From Fremontodendron californicum (taxonomy: Eukaryota; Streptophyta; Magnoliopsida; Malvales; Malvaceae): DNA of 64,000 nucleotides. The translations under genes and the position numbers were made by a program. The notes beneath the pieces were generated by a model. That model saw nothing but the letters and a program-made list of their open reading frames with translations. It was not told the origin of the DNA and ran no database searches. Numbering within the stretch: the first letter of the stretch is position 1; every line of letters starts with the position of its first letter. Positions 9,114-20,508 of this stretch are shown one piece after another. The DNA lies in the NCBI GenBank assembly GCA_030761205.1, contig JAULJL010000010.1:10139241-10203240 (forward strand). Reading direction: 5' to 3'.

Positions 9114-11327
9114 TTAAGCATAGTAACGCTTCAAAAACTTTCCATTGATCGGTCCAACTTTGACACCATCTTGATCAACGATCTTGTATGCACCATTGGT
9201 ATAAACTTCTCGAACAACGTATGGTCCATCCCATTTTGAAAGGAACTTGTTGCCAATACGATGTGAAGTATTTATGGGTCTTCTTACAGCAAGGACTAAA
9301 TCTCCAACTTGGAAAGATCGCTGCTTGACTTTCTTATTAAAAGCTTTGGATAGTCGAGCTTGATAGCACTCCAAGCGTTGTTGGGCTTCCAACCTTTTCT
9401 CATCCAGTGCTTCTAATTCTTCCAAACGTAAGCGTACATTATCTTCACTAGAAAGATCTTCCTGGATTGCAATCCTCAATGATGGAGTGGCTTGAGTTGG
9501 TGTGCGATATATAGTTCGATAAGCCCACAGAGCTTCTCCTATCCTTTCATGCCAATCTTTCTTTGAACGGTTAACAACTTTCTTGAGAAGATTGCACAAA
9601 ATCTTGTTAAAAGCTTCTGCTAATCCGTTTGCTGGAGCATGGTACATTGAAGACTTGTACTGCTTGAAGTCAAACTGTGCACATAATTTGCTCATGTCAA
9701 ACTGCTTCCCATTATCAGTTATGATGTGATGAGGTACACCATACCGATAAATGATATTTGTCCTGATAAAAGTTGCAACAGTTTCTTTTTTTACTTCCCT
9801 GTAAGGTGCCACTTCTTCCCACTTTGAAAAGTAATCTGTAGCGGCAAGTATATACATATGCCCTAGTGAACTCTTAGGTAATGGTCCTACCAAATCAAGT
9901 CCCCAAGCATCGAACAGCCAAGATGTGACTGTCGGATGTAATGGTTCAGGAGGTTGATGGATGAAGTTTGCATGAAACTGACAAGCTTGACATTTCTTGG
10001 AGTAGTCCATGCTATCTTTTACCATTGTTGGCCAGTAGTATCCCATTCTTTTAATTTGAAAGTGCAATTTAGCTCCAGACTGATGTGCACCACAAATTCC
10101 TGAATGAGCTTCTTGTAAGGTTTTAGATACTTCATCTTCTCCTAAACATCGAAGGAAGACACCATCAAAAGAGCGGCGATAGAGCGTACCCTTGAAGTAA
10201 ATAAATCGAGGAGCTCGACGTTTCACTTCTGTTTTATGCCTTGGATCATTGGGTAGCCTCCCATGCTCTAAATAATCAATCAATGGTTGTCTCCAATCTT
10301 CTTTTTCAATTTCGCAAACTGAAACAACATTGGATTCCGTATTGTTATCTTTAAAATCAACTGGAGGCAAAATCCATCGTTTGCAAAGAGGGACTTTTAC
10401 TTCTACACTTGGCATGGCAAGAGCTGATGCTAGATTAGCTAGAGAATCTGCTTGCTTGTTCTCTCTTCTTGGTACATGTTCCAAGCTTACATTGTCAAAC
10501 CATTCCAAAATCTTCTTCGCATAGTTGACATATGGTAAGAGGTCTGGCTTCTTAACTTCATAAAGTGAAAGAAGTTGGTTGATGACCATTTTGGAATCCC
10601 CAAACACTTTAAGTTGAGTGATCTTCATATCCACTGCCATTTCCAATCCAATGATCAGCGCTTGGTATTCTGCTACATTGTTGGAACAATTTTCAGTGAG
10701 AGTAAATGCATAAGGCAATACATCTCCTTCTGAAGTGACAAAGACAACACCTGCTCCAGCTCCATCTTGACGGGCAGCCCCATCGAAGAATAGTTTCCAT
10801 GGCCTGGGAATTTCGATGAAAAGAGCATCTTCATCTGGGAGATCTTCAGAGAATTCCCAATCATCTGGAATCGGATGGTTCGCAAGGAAATCGGCAAGTG
10901 CTTGCCCTTTAACGGCCTTTTGTGGAATATAAGTAATATCGAACTCTTGTAGCAAAAGAGCCCATTTTGCCAATCTTCCACTGAGCACAGACTTGGACAT
11001 GAGATATTTGAGGGGATCTGCTCGCGAAATCAAACGAACAGAATGAGCTTGCAAATAATGCCTCAGCTTTTTAACTGCAAACATCAATGACAAGCAAGTC
11101 TTTTCAATGGGAGAATAATTTAATTCAGCGCCATTAAGAGTTCTACTAAGGTAGTAGAGTGCAGTTTCTTTTCCTTCATCATTCTCTTGTGCCAACAATG
11201 CTCCTAAGGAACGTTCTTGTGCAGCAATATAAAGGATTAACGGCTGTCCGGGTATAGGTGCCTTCAGAATAGGTGGTTGTAACAAAAAGGTCTTAATGCT
11301 CTTAAAAGCATTACTGCAGGCCTTATC
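9114..11327 (-). pseudogene. pol of element 1, C-terminal half: RNase H, archaeal-type RNase H, integrase
   Basis: In the same frame as the protease/RT half, cut off from it by one TAG at 11328-11330. Order: classical RNase H, in which the first catalytic Asp region reads LYIAAQERSLG and lacks Asp; then a second, archaeal-type RNase H with its acidic residues present (FFDGAARQ, NNVAEYQAL, VFGDSKM, NKQADSL); then integrase with an H-H-C-C zinc site (HSGICGAH .. CQAC) and catalytic D, D, E (WGLDLVGPL, ITDNGKQF, NGLAEAFNK). The D-to-E spacing is 32 rather than 35 residues, and about 18 residues usual after TPTQATP are missing, so two in-frame deletions are likely. The end has a GDLVLAVRRP-type motif. 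The first Met of the open frame is not a true start. Confidence 0.9.
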
Positions 11328-14048
11328 CTAGACAAAAAGGACATCCTTCTTCATTAGTCGGCTAAATGGTTGACATCGACCAGCCAAGTTTGAGATAAAA
11401 CGTCGGATATATGCCAATCTTCCTTGCAGACTTTTAAGTTCATGCAGATTGCGCGGTTCAGGCATTTTCATGATTGCATCTATTTTTGATTGATCGATCT
11501 CAATCCCACGATATCGTACGATGAACCCCAAAAACTTGCCTGAGGACACTCCGAACGCACACTTGAGCGGATTCATCTTCAATTGGTATCTACGCAATCT
11601 TTCAAACACTTGGCGAAGATCAGCAAGATGATTGGATTTTTCCTTTGACTTCACTACCAAGTCATCAACATAACATTCGACATTTTTGTGAAGCATATCA
11701 TCAAAGATCTTTTGCATTGCTCTTTGATAAGTAGCACCTGCATTCTTTAATCCAAACGGCATAACTTTGTAACAGTATATTCCTTTTGGAGTTCGAAATG
11801 CAGTAAGTTCTTCATCTCTTGGAGCCATGCGAATTTGATTATAGCCAGACGATCCATCCATAAATGACAAAGCTTCATGGCCAGTTGTAGCATCAACCAT
11901 TATTTCTGTTATAGGGAGAGGAAAGTCGTCCTTTGGACAAGCATTGTTCAAATCTCGAAAATCTACACAAACTCGAAGTTGACCATTTTTCTTTCTCACT
12001 GGAACAATATTTGAGATCCAAGTGGGATACTTGACTTCTCTAATGAAGCCAGCTTTGATGAGCTTATTGACCTCAGCTTCAATTTGGGGGATCAAGTCAG
12101 GATGGAAACGTCGTTGAGCTTGTTTGATAGGTCGGACACTTTTCTTGACAGCCAGATGATGCATAGCTACTTTTGGATCAAGTCCTGGCATTTCTTTGTA
12201 AGTCCAAGCAAAGATATCTCGATACTCTATCAAAAGATCAAGATAGGCTTTTTCCTCTTCTGGTGGTAAGCAAGCGTTAATAAAGATCGGTCGTGGATCT
12301 TCACTAGTGCTGATGTTAACCTCCTTTAACTCATCAATAGTAGCTTGATTTCCTTCTTCAAAAGACGAATGGGCTTCTTGGGCTTCTTCTTCTTGAGATT
12401 TTTCACCAGTTTCTTTTACAGATACATGGTTAGAAGTAAGGGTTTCTGTTTCTTCAAGTTCTTCTTCCTCTGAGGATGAGACTGATTTGGTTATAACCAC
12501 TGTGTGCTTTCTAGCCTTTAAAACTTCACCAGTAGTTACCTTCCATTCGCTTTGCCTTTTCATTCGAGAAGGAATTTTGCTGTGAAAATCTCTTGATTCC
12601 TTTAAAGTGGAAAGTTTTCTTTTTCGGCCACAGTTAACTTTTTCGGAGTATAAACTTCCAAGCCTTGACTGAATGGAAATTGGTTTACTTACAGAAACTT
12701 CACTGCATTTTTCTCCCATTCGTTCAAAAACTGACCTTCGTGATGATTGAATGCTCAAACGATCAAACACTGAACATCGTGTTGAGCGTGCTCCCAAGCG
12801 ATCAAATACTGAAAGTCCTGGTGACTTCACTGCATCTTCTGGCTCCTCAGGAACTTCCTCCACATTTATGTATCTCGAAGTTTGTTTATGAATCTTCAAT
12901 TTTAATGGAGAATATCCAAGCCCCTCTCTAGAAGTTCCAATGTGATCAATCTTCTTTTGCCAGACCTGTCGGATCTTGAATGAACTTTGCGGTTTTTCTT
13001 TGCTAGGCTCTTTTGTCTCGTGAGCCAATTTTGCAACATCCTCTTGTTTATACCCAGCTTTGACAAGCAACCTATAAGCGTTAGGATCAAAATCTTTAGC
13101 TCGATGAGTAGGAAGATCTTGATGTTCACAAAGAGGTTCTTCTACTGGCCTAACAAATCCTTGCAGTGGAGGTATAAGGCCTCTTGATTCTTCCAAGTTA
13201 GTGAGGGGAAGAGTCAGATCCTTTAAACCTTGAGCAATTTCATCTTCTCCAACTGTGGAAGAAGCCAAATTCTTTCCCTTTTGCTTTAATTCTTGCATCG
13301 GGTTGGGCATTACTTCTTCGATAAACGTATCTTTTAGATAAAACTTTGCATCTGCGAGATGTGCTTCTGCTATAGTAAATGGCTTAGCGTCTGCAAGGAT
13401 CGTCTTGACTTGACCGTTTCTGCAATACTTGAGACATTGGTGCAGAGTTGAGGAGACTACACCATTTTGATGTATCCACGGTCGTCCTAAAAACATGTTG
13501 TACGTCGTTTCGGCATCGATTACATGGAAAAGTGGACTTGACTCCATATCTCCAATGAAAAGTTGAAGTCTAAGTTTTCCAAGAGCTATTTGTCCCCCTT
13601 GGTTGAATCCTTGGATCATCAAGCGGCTTTGCATCAATTCATCCAAAGGAACTCCCAATTCTTTCATTGTCATCAATGGGAGTATGTTGACAGCAGAACC
13701 ATCATCGATCAAGATTCTATTGATCTTCTGTTCTCGAGTATATCCTACGACGAACAACGACCGATTATGAGGGGTTGACCCTAGCAACAGATCCTCATCA
13801 GAAAAGTTAATTTTCGTAGCACAAGAATGCTCAACAACTTCAAATGCTACTGAGTCTGTGTTGTTTTCATTATCTTCATTGCCACCGTTATGGTAACAAG
13901 TCATGAAAACCAAATCTTCATTTCTAAGCTGAACTGGCATGAATTCGTTTATGGTGATTTGCCTCCTTGACTTCCTCCCTACTGAATTTTTGCCCCGAGA
14001 TGGCATTTTTGCTTCTTGAGGCACATTGGGCTTTGGAAATTTAGATGG
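11328..14048 (-). pseudogene. pol of element 1, N-terminal half: aspartic protease and reverse transcriptase
   Basis: Open frame between TAA (14049-14051) and TAG (11328-11330). Protease region: ILIDDGSAVNILP, near 13.7 kb. After a long variable linker with degenerate repeats of the type SVFDRLG comes the reverse transcriptase: FIREVKYPTWISNIV, VCVDFRDLNNACPKDDFPLP, and the catalytic YVDD box at about 11.66 kb. The TAG sits where this family normally has a Trp codon (TGG to TAG by one change; inference). The frame continues from the gag tail and into the RNase H half, so gag-pol was probably one polyprotein. No real initiation codon is expected at 14024. Confidence 0.9.
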
Positions 14049-14405
14049 TTATTTGATCATCTTAGTTCTTGTAGGCACTTTCACAACTTTTGGAAGGTTC
14101 TTCTTTTTGCTTTTTCGGCGTGTGACTAGAGTCCAACCATCGTAATCTTGATTTTGTCTTTGAAGCAAATAGTTGCCCCCACTTCCCTGAAGATCCACTA
14201 TCGTACTTGTACTTGGAGCCAGTATGATAGGATCAAAAGAGCCAAATTTTATGGTTCTATCCAGCAAATTGGATTGAGAAACCATATTGACTGATGCCAA
14301 ATTTGACGACACCGTTTCTTCTTCAAACTCGATTTTCCCTTCTTCATAGAGTCGCATAATTCTATCCTTCAAAATAAAGCACTTCTCCAGAGGATGGCTA
14401 ATCAA
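14049..14405 (-). pseudogene. gag C-terminal part (nucleocapsid-like) of element 1, frameshifted
   Basis: Begins near LISHPLEKCFILKD, the second half of a CxxH..H..C zinc-knuckle-like motif. The gag core stops at 14402 in another frame, so the first half of the knuckle is lost at a frameshift. It ends at TAA 14049-14051 and is in the same frame as pol. Whether that TAA is ancestral (recoding) or a later lesion cannot be decided here. Confidence 0.75.
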
Positions 14406-15631
14406 GCGATGGACTGTTTGGAGTCTTCTACTTTATCAGCTTCTTCAGGTCGCTTCATTTCTGGCAACTGAATCAGCTTAGTCTTTAAAAGTTCTTCAAG
14501 AATGCTTGAAACATCAGAATCAGGAAAAGGATACTTCTTTTCTTGCCTCTCCTTCAAAGTGATTTTGCCTTTACCTTTGTCTTGGATAGGAGAAGATTTC
14601 GTCTCTTGAGCTTGTTTTGACTTGGGAGATATCTTAAGAGGCTTGGTAGTCACGGCCATGGACTGTTTGCTTTCTCCCTTGTTGGTAAAGGTTTTGCCCC
14701 CTTTGCGGGTATCTTGTTTTTCCTTGGCTTTCTTTGGCTCTTGCACCGGAGGTTCTTGATTTCCAGCAGCTGTCATACTCAACTCCATATCATGAGCACG
14801 AGTGGCTAATTCTTCAAAGGTCTTAGGCTTGATGCCTTGAAGAATGTAACACAAGCCCCAATTCATGCCTTGGATGCACATGTCAAGGGCAGAAGACTCA
14901 GACAGTCTTTCTTTGCAGTTAAGGCTCAGATTTCTCCATCTGTGAATGTAATCAATGACTGGCTCATCCTTCCATTGACGTGAGCTTGTGAGTTCGATCA
15001 TGCTGACTAAGCGACGAGTGCTGTAGAATCGATTAAGGAATTCACGCTCAAGTTGTTCCCAGCTGTCAATCGTCCCAGGCTCAAGATCAGTATACCAATC
15101 AAAGGCGTTGCTTTTTAGGGAGCGAACGAACTGCTTCACCATGAGATCCCCATAGGTACCAGCATTATTGCAAGTTTCCACGAAATGTGCAACATGTTGG
15201 CGTGGATTTCCTTTTCCATCGAACTGCTGAAACTTTGGGGGTTGATAGTTCCCAGGCATCCTCAGACGATCGATCCTTTGAGAATATGGTTTTGCATATG
15301 TATATGAAGGTTGAGTGATACTTTCAACTTGATCTTTGATAGCCTCCTTGATAAGATCCTTGAGCTGACTGGTAGTGACAAGTTCATTGATCTTCTCTTC
15401 AGAATCCTTAGCAACTTCCTTGCCAGAGTTCTCACCATCATCTTGAAAGGTTGATTGCCAATTTTGGTTTGAAGCTTCGTTCCTTTTTTCAGTGAGACCG
15501 TCGATCTTGTCCATCATGGAAGCGATCTGGTTATCCTTCTCTTTGATACTTGCTGAAAGGATTTCAACAGATTTTGCCAGAAGTGCAACTTGTTCTTCCA
15601 ATGATGTGGTGCCAGTTGTCATGACAGCCAT
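14402..15631 (-). pseudogene. gag capsid region of element 1
   Basis: 409 codons. Residues ~1-45 are coiled-coil-like (EEQVALLAKSVEILSASIKE). Then comes the retrotransposon gag capsid domain (PF03732), with PPKFQQFDGKGNPRQHVAHF, FVRSLKSNAFDWYTDLEPGT and FLNRFYSTRRLVSMIELTSS. A Lys-rich tail follows. It forms the particle shell. It ends early by frameshift at ~14.41 kb, and stops upstream of its ATG (TAA, then TGA at 15728-15730) separate it from the leader ORF in the same frame. Confidence 0.88.
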
Positions 15632-15727
15632 TACTCCAGAACTTGATTTTGGAGCAGATTATGGAATAGGCTTGTTGCTTGAGTAGCTATCTTGTTCTTT
15701 GTATGTTAACTGGCGACTTGCACTTGA

Positions 15728-15982
15728 TCATCGAGGAGAATCAACTTGTCCAGCGGAAACTTCTTCTAAGTCTTGAATTGGAGAAGAAGTGTCATAGAGA
15801 GGGTTTTGATTGAGCACCGGAAAAGTTTGCTCATACAATTCAGCAAGAGCTTTGGTCTTCCTCCTAGTGCCATAAGGATGAGCAGGGATATCAACGCTTG
15901 ATGATGAAGTGGGGTAGACTGCAGGATTAGCTCGAGCAGGCTTGAGAGTTGGTTTGTTAGCAAGGTTCTTCTTGGGAGCCAT
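15728..15982 (-). pseudogene. Leader ORF of element 1, probable original gag N-terminus
   Basis: 84 codons beginning MAPKKNLANKPTLKPARANP. It ends at TGA 15728-15730 and shares the frame of the gag ORF that restarts at 15631; only stops separate them. The start of gag was therefore probably here, 73 bases after the LTR. Confidence 0.55.
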
Positions 15983-16032
15983 TGCAACTTGATAACTTGA
16001 GTTTTGAAGAAAAGAGATGAAAGGCAGAGATT

Positions 16033-16050
16033 GTCCCATCAGGCGTGCCA
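16033..16050 (-). other. Primer binding site of element 1
   Basis: On the minus strand TGGCACGCCTGATGGGAC lies five bases after the end of the 5' LTR. It begins with TGG, complement of the tRNA CCA end. I could not assign the tRNA with certainty. Confidence 0.75.
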
Positions 16051-16462
16051 AAATTTGTACACACAAATTTCGCGTCAAAAATATGACAAGTAAAATTTGC
16101 AGTCAAATAAGAATTTTATTAATCAAACTTTGAGGTTACAATCTCTGAATATTCTTAAAGAAAGAAATCCTTTGATTCTTTTCTTCAGTAAAATTTTGAT
16201 TCAAGGATCTTCACGACTTGATCTTGAATCGGTGAGATCCGCTTCAAGGGTCTTCTAGACTTAGTCTTGAAAAACAAGAATTATCTCATTTCCTTCGATG
16301 AACAAGATCGGAGAGCAGCTTCTTTGAGAATTCTCAAGAACAAGCACCGCGTTCTTAGAATTTCTCTAATTTCTTCTTAAGAATTTTGAGAGGATTTGGC
16401 TCTTCAAAATCTTCTTCTCTTCAGGCTTTCTGAATTGTGAATTTGTGTTAAGAGGAGGTCTC

Positions 16463-16471
16463 TATTTATAG
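16463..16471 (-). promoter_or_regulatory. TATA box in the 5' LTR of element 1
   Basis: CTATAAATA on the minus strand, followed by a GA/CT-rich leader, in the expected U3 position. Confidence 0.6.
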
Positions 16472-16520
16472 TGGTAGCTAGCCAGGTGAAAGAGAGTTTT
16501 AAAAGAACTCATCCTCCTTA

Positions 16521-16959
16521 TTTATCTCTTAATTAATTTAATTAGAGATAATATCTTCATATTTATCTCTTAATTAATTTAATTTAATTAGAGATAAAAT
16601 ATTTATTTTTATCACTTAATTAATTAATTAAATTATAGATAAAATATTTATTTATCTCTTAATTAATTTAATTTAATTAGAGATAAAACTTTATTATTTA
16701 TCCCTTAATTAATTAATTAAATTAGAGATAAAATATTTATTTTTTATCACTTAATTAATTAATTAAGTTAGAGATAAAATATTTATTTATCTCTTAATTA
16801 ATTTAATTTAATTAGAGATAAAAATTTATTATTTATCTCTTAATTAATTTAATTTAATTAGAGATAAAAATTTATTATTTATCTCTTAATTAATTTAATT
16901 TAATTAGAGATAAAAATTTATTATTTATCTCTTAATTAATTTAATTTAGTTAGAGGTAA
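16521..16959. repeat. AT-rich hairpin array in the 5' LTR of element 1
   Basis: Same ~45-bp inverted-repeat units as at 3563-4001. Several of the few differences between the two LTRs fall in this array. Confidence 0.85.
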
Positions 16960-17186
16960 AATAATTATGACACATGGGTGAAATTTGATTGGATAACCCA
17001 TGAATCCTTGCAATTTGATTGGTCAAACCATGTGTACATATTTAATTAATTATAAAATAATTAATTATAATATGATATTATCAATTTCACATGGTAATGT
17101 ATAATTTAATTGAAAATTTCTTAATTAAAGAAATTCCAATTGACACGTGGCTATTTGTAATTGGTTACAAATTTTCTCCTTCTACA

Positions 17187-17191
17187 GGGTG
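17187..17191. repeat. Target site duplication of element 1, right copy
   Basis: GGGTG, identical to 3093-3097. Confidence 0.92.
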
Positions 17192-17377
17192 GTTAGGTTT
17201 TTTTTAGCAAAGTAATTTTTTAAGAGAAATATGTAGTTTTTTAGGTAATTTTTTTAATATAAAAATGAATAATTTTTGTAAATTTTTTGGTTTTTTTATT
17301 TAAATATAGCCAAAAAAAATTTCTCAAAATACCGTTCCTTTTAGATTATTTCCCAAAATCCGCTGATTTTAACACTA

Positions 17378-17546
17378 GCTGGGAAATCGCCGCCCCCCAT
17401 GGCGATTTCCCAGCGTCAAAAAACACATTTTGGCTAAAAATACCAAGGGAAATCGCCATGGGGGTGGCGATTTCCCTTGGTGTTTTTTGCAAAATTTGCA
17501 AAATAAATGAAGGGAAATCGCCATGGGGGGTGGCGATTTCCCTTCA
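17378..17546. repeat. Three 65-bp hairpin units, left arm
   Basis: Hairpins at 17378-17414, 17443-17480 and 17508-17546. All share the stem core GGGAAATCGCC / GGCGATTTCCC. The outer stem bases differ (GCT, CCAA and TGAA), yet each is matched by its own exact complement on the other side. Confidence 0.92.
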
Positions 17547-18049
17547 TGTATATATTTTATTTTAATTCTTGGGAAAATATGAAAAACATGCACCAATAGT
17601 GAACTTATTGTGAAATGGTATAATGAATAAAAGTTATTTGAAAAACGAGAAATAAATAATTAGAAATTATTATAAAGGATATTATAAAGACAAAATTACC
17701 CTTAATGAAAAAACTTATTTTTTTTCTTTCATTAAGGAAATATTATTTTTTAAAAATTTTAATTGAAAATAAATTTAAAAAATAAAATATTTAAATAAAT
17801 ATTTTTTTTTTAAATTTAAAAAAATTTTAAAAAATAAATAAAAATTAATTAAAGGCATATTATTTTTATTTTTTAAAACTTTTTAATTAAAAAAAGTAAA
17901 TAAAAAATTAAATTTTTTTTTTTTAAAATTAAAAACTTTTTATTTTCAGAATATTTATTTTTTAATTAAAAATTAAATTAAAAAATAAAAGAAAAAGGGA
18001 AGAGAATGTTTTTTTATCAAGGATAATTTTGTCTTTACAATATCCTTTA

Positions 18050-18325
18050 TAAAGGTGCTCATGGGCCGGGCCGCGGCCCGTATTTTTTTTTTCTTTTCTG
18101 CCCAGGCCCGGGCCTGGGTCGCCCAGGCCCGCCCGTTTAGGCCCGAATCACTGTTCATTGGAATAAAAAAATAAATTTTTTATTTTTTTAATTAAAATTA
18201 AATAAAATAATATTATTATAATAAGAATCACTGTTCCGGGCCGGCCCGGAACATAAATTATCCTGCCCAGGCCCGGCCCAATACGGGCCGGGCCAGGCGG
18301 GCTGCCCGGCCCGTGAGCAGGTCTA
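18050..18325. mobile_element. hAT-type MITE nested in the foldback loop
   Basis: 276 bp with imperfect terminal inverted repeats (TAAAGGTGCTCATGGGC at the left; TTAGACCTGCTCACGGGC-type on the minus strand at the right) and GC-rich GGGCCGGGC arms. The 8-bp target duplication ATCCTTTA is exact (18042-18049 and 18326-18333), which supports the hAT superfamily. Confidence 0.85.
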
Positions 18326-18509
18326 ATCCTTTATAATAATTTCTAATTATTCATTTCTCTTTTTCAAATAACTTTTATTCATTATACCATTTCACAATAA
18401 GTTCACTATTGAGTGCTTTTTTTCATATTTTCCCAAAACTTAAAAAAAAAAAAAAAAAAAAAACGTAAAACCCAAATTTCCCTTTGGGAAAAAAAAATTG
18501 AAAATTTTT

Positions 18510-18614
18510 AGTTGGGAAATCGCCATGGGCCATGGCGATTTCCCAACTGGTATTTTTAAAAAAATTAAAAATTTCAGTTGGGAAATCGCCATGGGCCATG
18601 GCGATTTCCCAACT
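18510..18614. repeat. Two 66-bp hairpin units, right arm
   Basis: Two identical perfect 39-base palindromes at 18510-18548 and 18576-18614, with half-sequence AGTTGGGAAATCGCCATGG around one central base. They are 66 bases apart, matching the left-arm period. Confidence 0.95.
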
Positions 18615-18829
18615 AATTTAAAAAAAGCGGATTTTGGGAATTAATCTGAAAAGAGCGGTATTTTGGTAAATAATTTTTTTTGGCTATATTAAAATAAAAA
18701 AACCTAAAATTTTTAAATCAAAAATTTGTTTTAAAAATATTAAAAAAAACATTAATATCTCTTATTCTATGACCATTACAATTTTTTAAAAAAATTTTTG
18801 GTAATTTTTTTAATTGAGTTGGTATCACT

Positions 18830-19060
18830 TAGACTTGCTCACGGGCCGGGCCTAGGCAGGAATATTAGTGATCCGGGCCGGGCCGGCCCTGATCACTACT
18901 CACATATTAAAATAATATTATTTTTTAAAATTTTAATTATAAATATATATAAAAATTAATTTAAAAAATTAATATAAAATGAACAGTAATTCACTGGCCC
19001 GGGCCTTAGCAAGGAGGTTTAAAAAATTTCAGGGCGTGGCCCAGCCCATGAGAATCTCTA
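18830..19060. mobile_element. Second hAT-type MITE
   Basis: 231 bp with ends TAGACTTGCTCACGGGCC and, on the minus strand, TAGAGATTCTCATGGGC. Flanked by GTATCACT (18822-18829) and GTACCACT (19061-19068), an 8-bp target duplication with one mismatch. Same family type as the MITE at 18050, but older. Confidence 0.82.
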
Positions 19061-20503
19061 GTACCACTTGACTCGTGACATCAAATCAATCACTCCTATT
19101 ATATATAGTATAGATAATAGAACAATGAAAAGACAAGTGTGGAGGTGTTTGTATTTCACTTAAATCCTATAAAATAAAACCAATGTAAAATATATTATAA
19201 AAGTTTCAATGTAATTTTTATTTATAAATTAGATAAATTTATTAATAAAAAAAATTATAATAGCAATTTAGAAATATAGTAAAAATTTTTAAGATAAAAC
19301 AATTTCATATTAACTTTTAATTTTTTTATTTATTATCAAATTAATCTATTAATGAAAGTGTTTAATAAAATTAAACTTCTTACTTATAAATTAGATAAAC
19401 TTTATTAATAATAAAATAATTTATAATGATAATTTAGAAATATAATAAACAATAATGATTATTTTAGTCAATTCAAAAGATTTTCTACATTCGTACTTTT
19501 ATATATACTAGTCATTATGTCATATGCGTTGCACGTAATGTTACGTGTTAATTTTTTTACCTTTATAAAATAATTTATATTTAATAATAAAAAGACCATG
19601 GAAACAGATATCAAATTATATACCATAATTATTCAAATTTTTTTTGAAGTATATACCATAATTATTCAATTTTTTTTTGAAGAGATGCAAACAATCTTAT
19701 CATATTTTGTAGGAAGTTATTTGTCATGTTTTTTGGATGATAAAATATCAATTTATCTAAAAAAAAGGTAATTAATAAAGATCATATTTTCTTATAAATT
19801 GATTAAATCTTGTGAAAATAAAATATTCTCCTAGGTGTTATAAGATCACGTAATTTCATCTTTATAGCTTAATACACATTTAATTCGATATATTCGTTTC
19901 AATATGTTAAGCCTATTAACAAATAGTACTACTAATACGTTACGACTAAATAGCTTTCAGAATAAAATCATTACACTTATAACATTAATCAATCAACCAA
20001 TAAAAAATGATGTAAAGCAAACCAAACTCTTAATACAAAATAAAACCGATAAAAAAAATCAAAAGTAATAAAGTAAAAAAAATATACTTAATAAAATAAA
20101 TATAAAAATTGACGAAACTCTTTACCTTAAACAAGTTGTAACTTTTCCAAGATGATAACACCATTCTTTTGAAAATTTTAACTTATTTCCAATTAGGTAT
20201 AAAGTTTTAATCTAAAATCTAACACCACTTTTATAGGATAAAAAGTAAAAAATATATTAAGTCATATTAAGTTTGGCAATTTCAATTTTCTAAGAAATTA
20301 ATGATGTCTTTGATAGAAGTAGATTAAAACTATAGTAGGGTTATAAGCCGATCATGAAAGATAATAAATATTTTGAAAATAATCCATCATTCACTAACAA
20401 TGTAAATGTTCAATAATTTTTTTATTGAAAGGTGCAAGCACATTATAAGGTGCAAGCACATTATAATCTAATTTGCAATTCATTGAAATATATTAAATAA
20501 AAA
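19061..20503. other. AT-rich intergenic DNA with a dispersed repeat
   Basis: No gene is seen. 19195-19510 resembles the repeats at 58505-59045 on the other side of the insertions, sharing cattcgtactttt and ttatttattatcaaatt. The remainder is unique-looking AT-rich sequence up to the ATCGC target site. Confidence 0.55.
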
Positions 20504-20508
20504 ATCGC
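20504..20508. repeat. Target site duplication of element 2, left copy
   Basis: ATCGC, repeated exactly at 57858-57862, 37 kb away. Confidence 0.92.

Larger units (their letters stand above)
3098..17186 (-). mobile_element. Element 1: Tat-lineage Ty3/gypsy LTR retrotransposon with an antisense PMD gene
   Basis: A complete 14,089-bp element on the minus strand. It has two 1131-bp LTRs with TG/CA ends, the 5-bp target duplication GGGTG, a primer site at 16033-16050 and a polypurine tract at 4229-4240. Sense order is leader ORF, gag, protease, RT, RNase H, archaeal-type RNase H, integrase. A 929-codon gene then lies in the opposite direction before the 3' LTR. The second RNase H and an antisense extra ORF downstream of pol are known traits of the Tat lineage. 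gag-pol is damaged by in-frame stops, one frameshift and probable in-frame deletions, while the antisense gene is intact. The LTRs differ at about eleven positions by eye (~1%), so insertion is recent. Confidence 0.95.
16056..17186 (-). repeat. 5' LTR of element 1
   Basis: Pairs with 3098-4228. The probable core promoter is CTATAAATA on the minus strand at 16463-16471. AATAAA is at about 16115-16120 (minus). Confidence 0.95.
17278..18712. mobile_element. Long foldback element built from hairpin repeats
   Basis: Outer arms (about 17278-17372 and 18624-18712) and inner arms (about 17575-17690 and 18328-18432) are inverted complements. Degenerate similarity may extend the arms to about 17192 and 18800. 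No coding capacity is seen. Both arms carry tandem 65-bp units with a palindrome each. The loop holds AT-rich DNA and a younger MITE (18050-18325). The superfamily is not recognised; a Mutator-like or foldback MITE is possible. A target duplication could not be identified. Confidence 0.75.

Noticed and set aside
8772..9239. 155-codon plus-strand ORF downstream of the PMD gene
   Set aside because: It reads across the 33-bp repeats and antisense over the end of pol, which accounts for it.
17375..17596. ORFs across the hairpin units
   Set aside because: Frames produced by the palindromes; repeated peptides mirror the DNA repeat.
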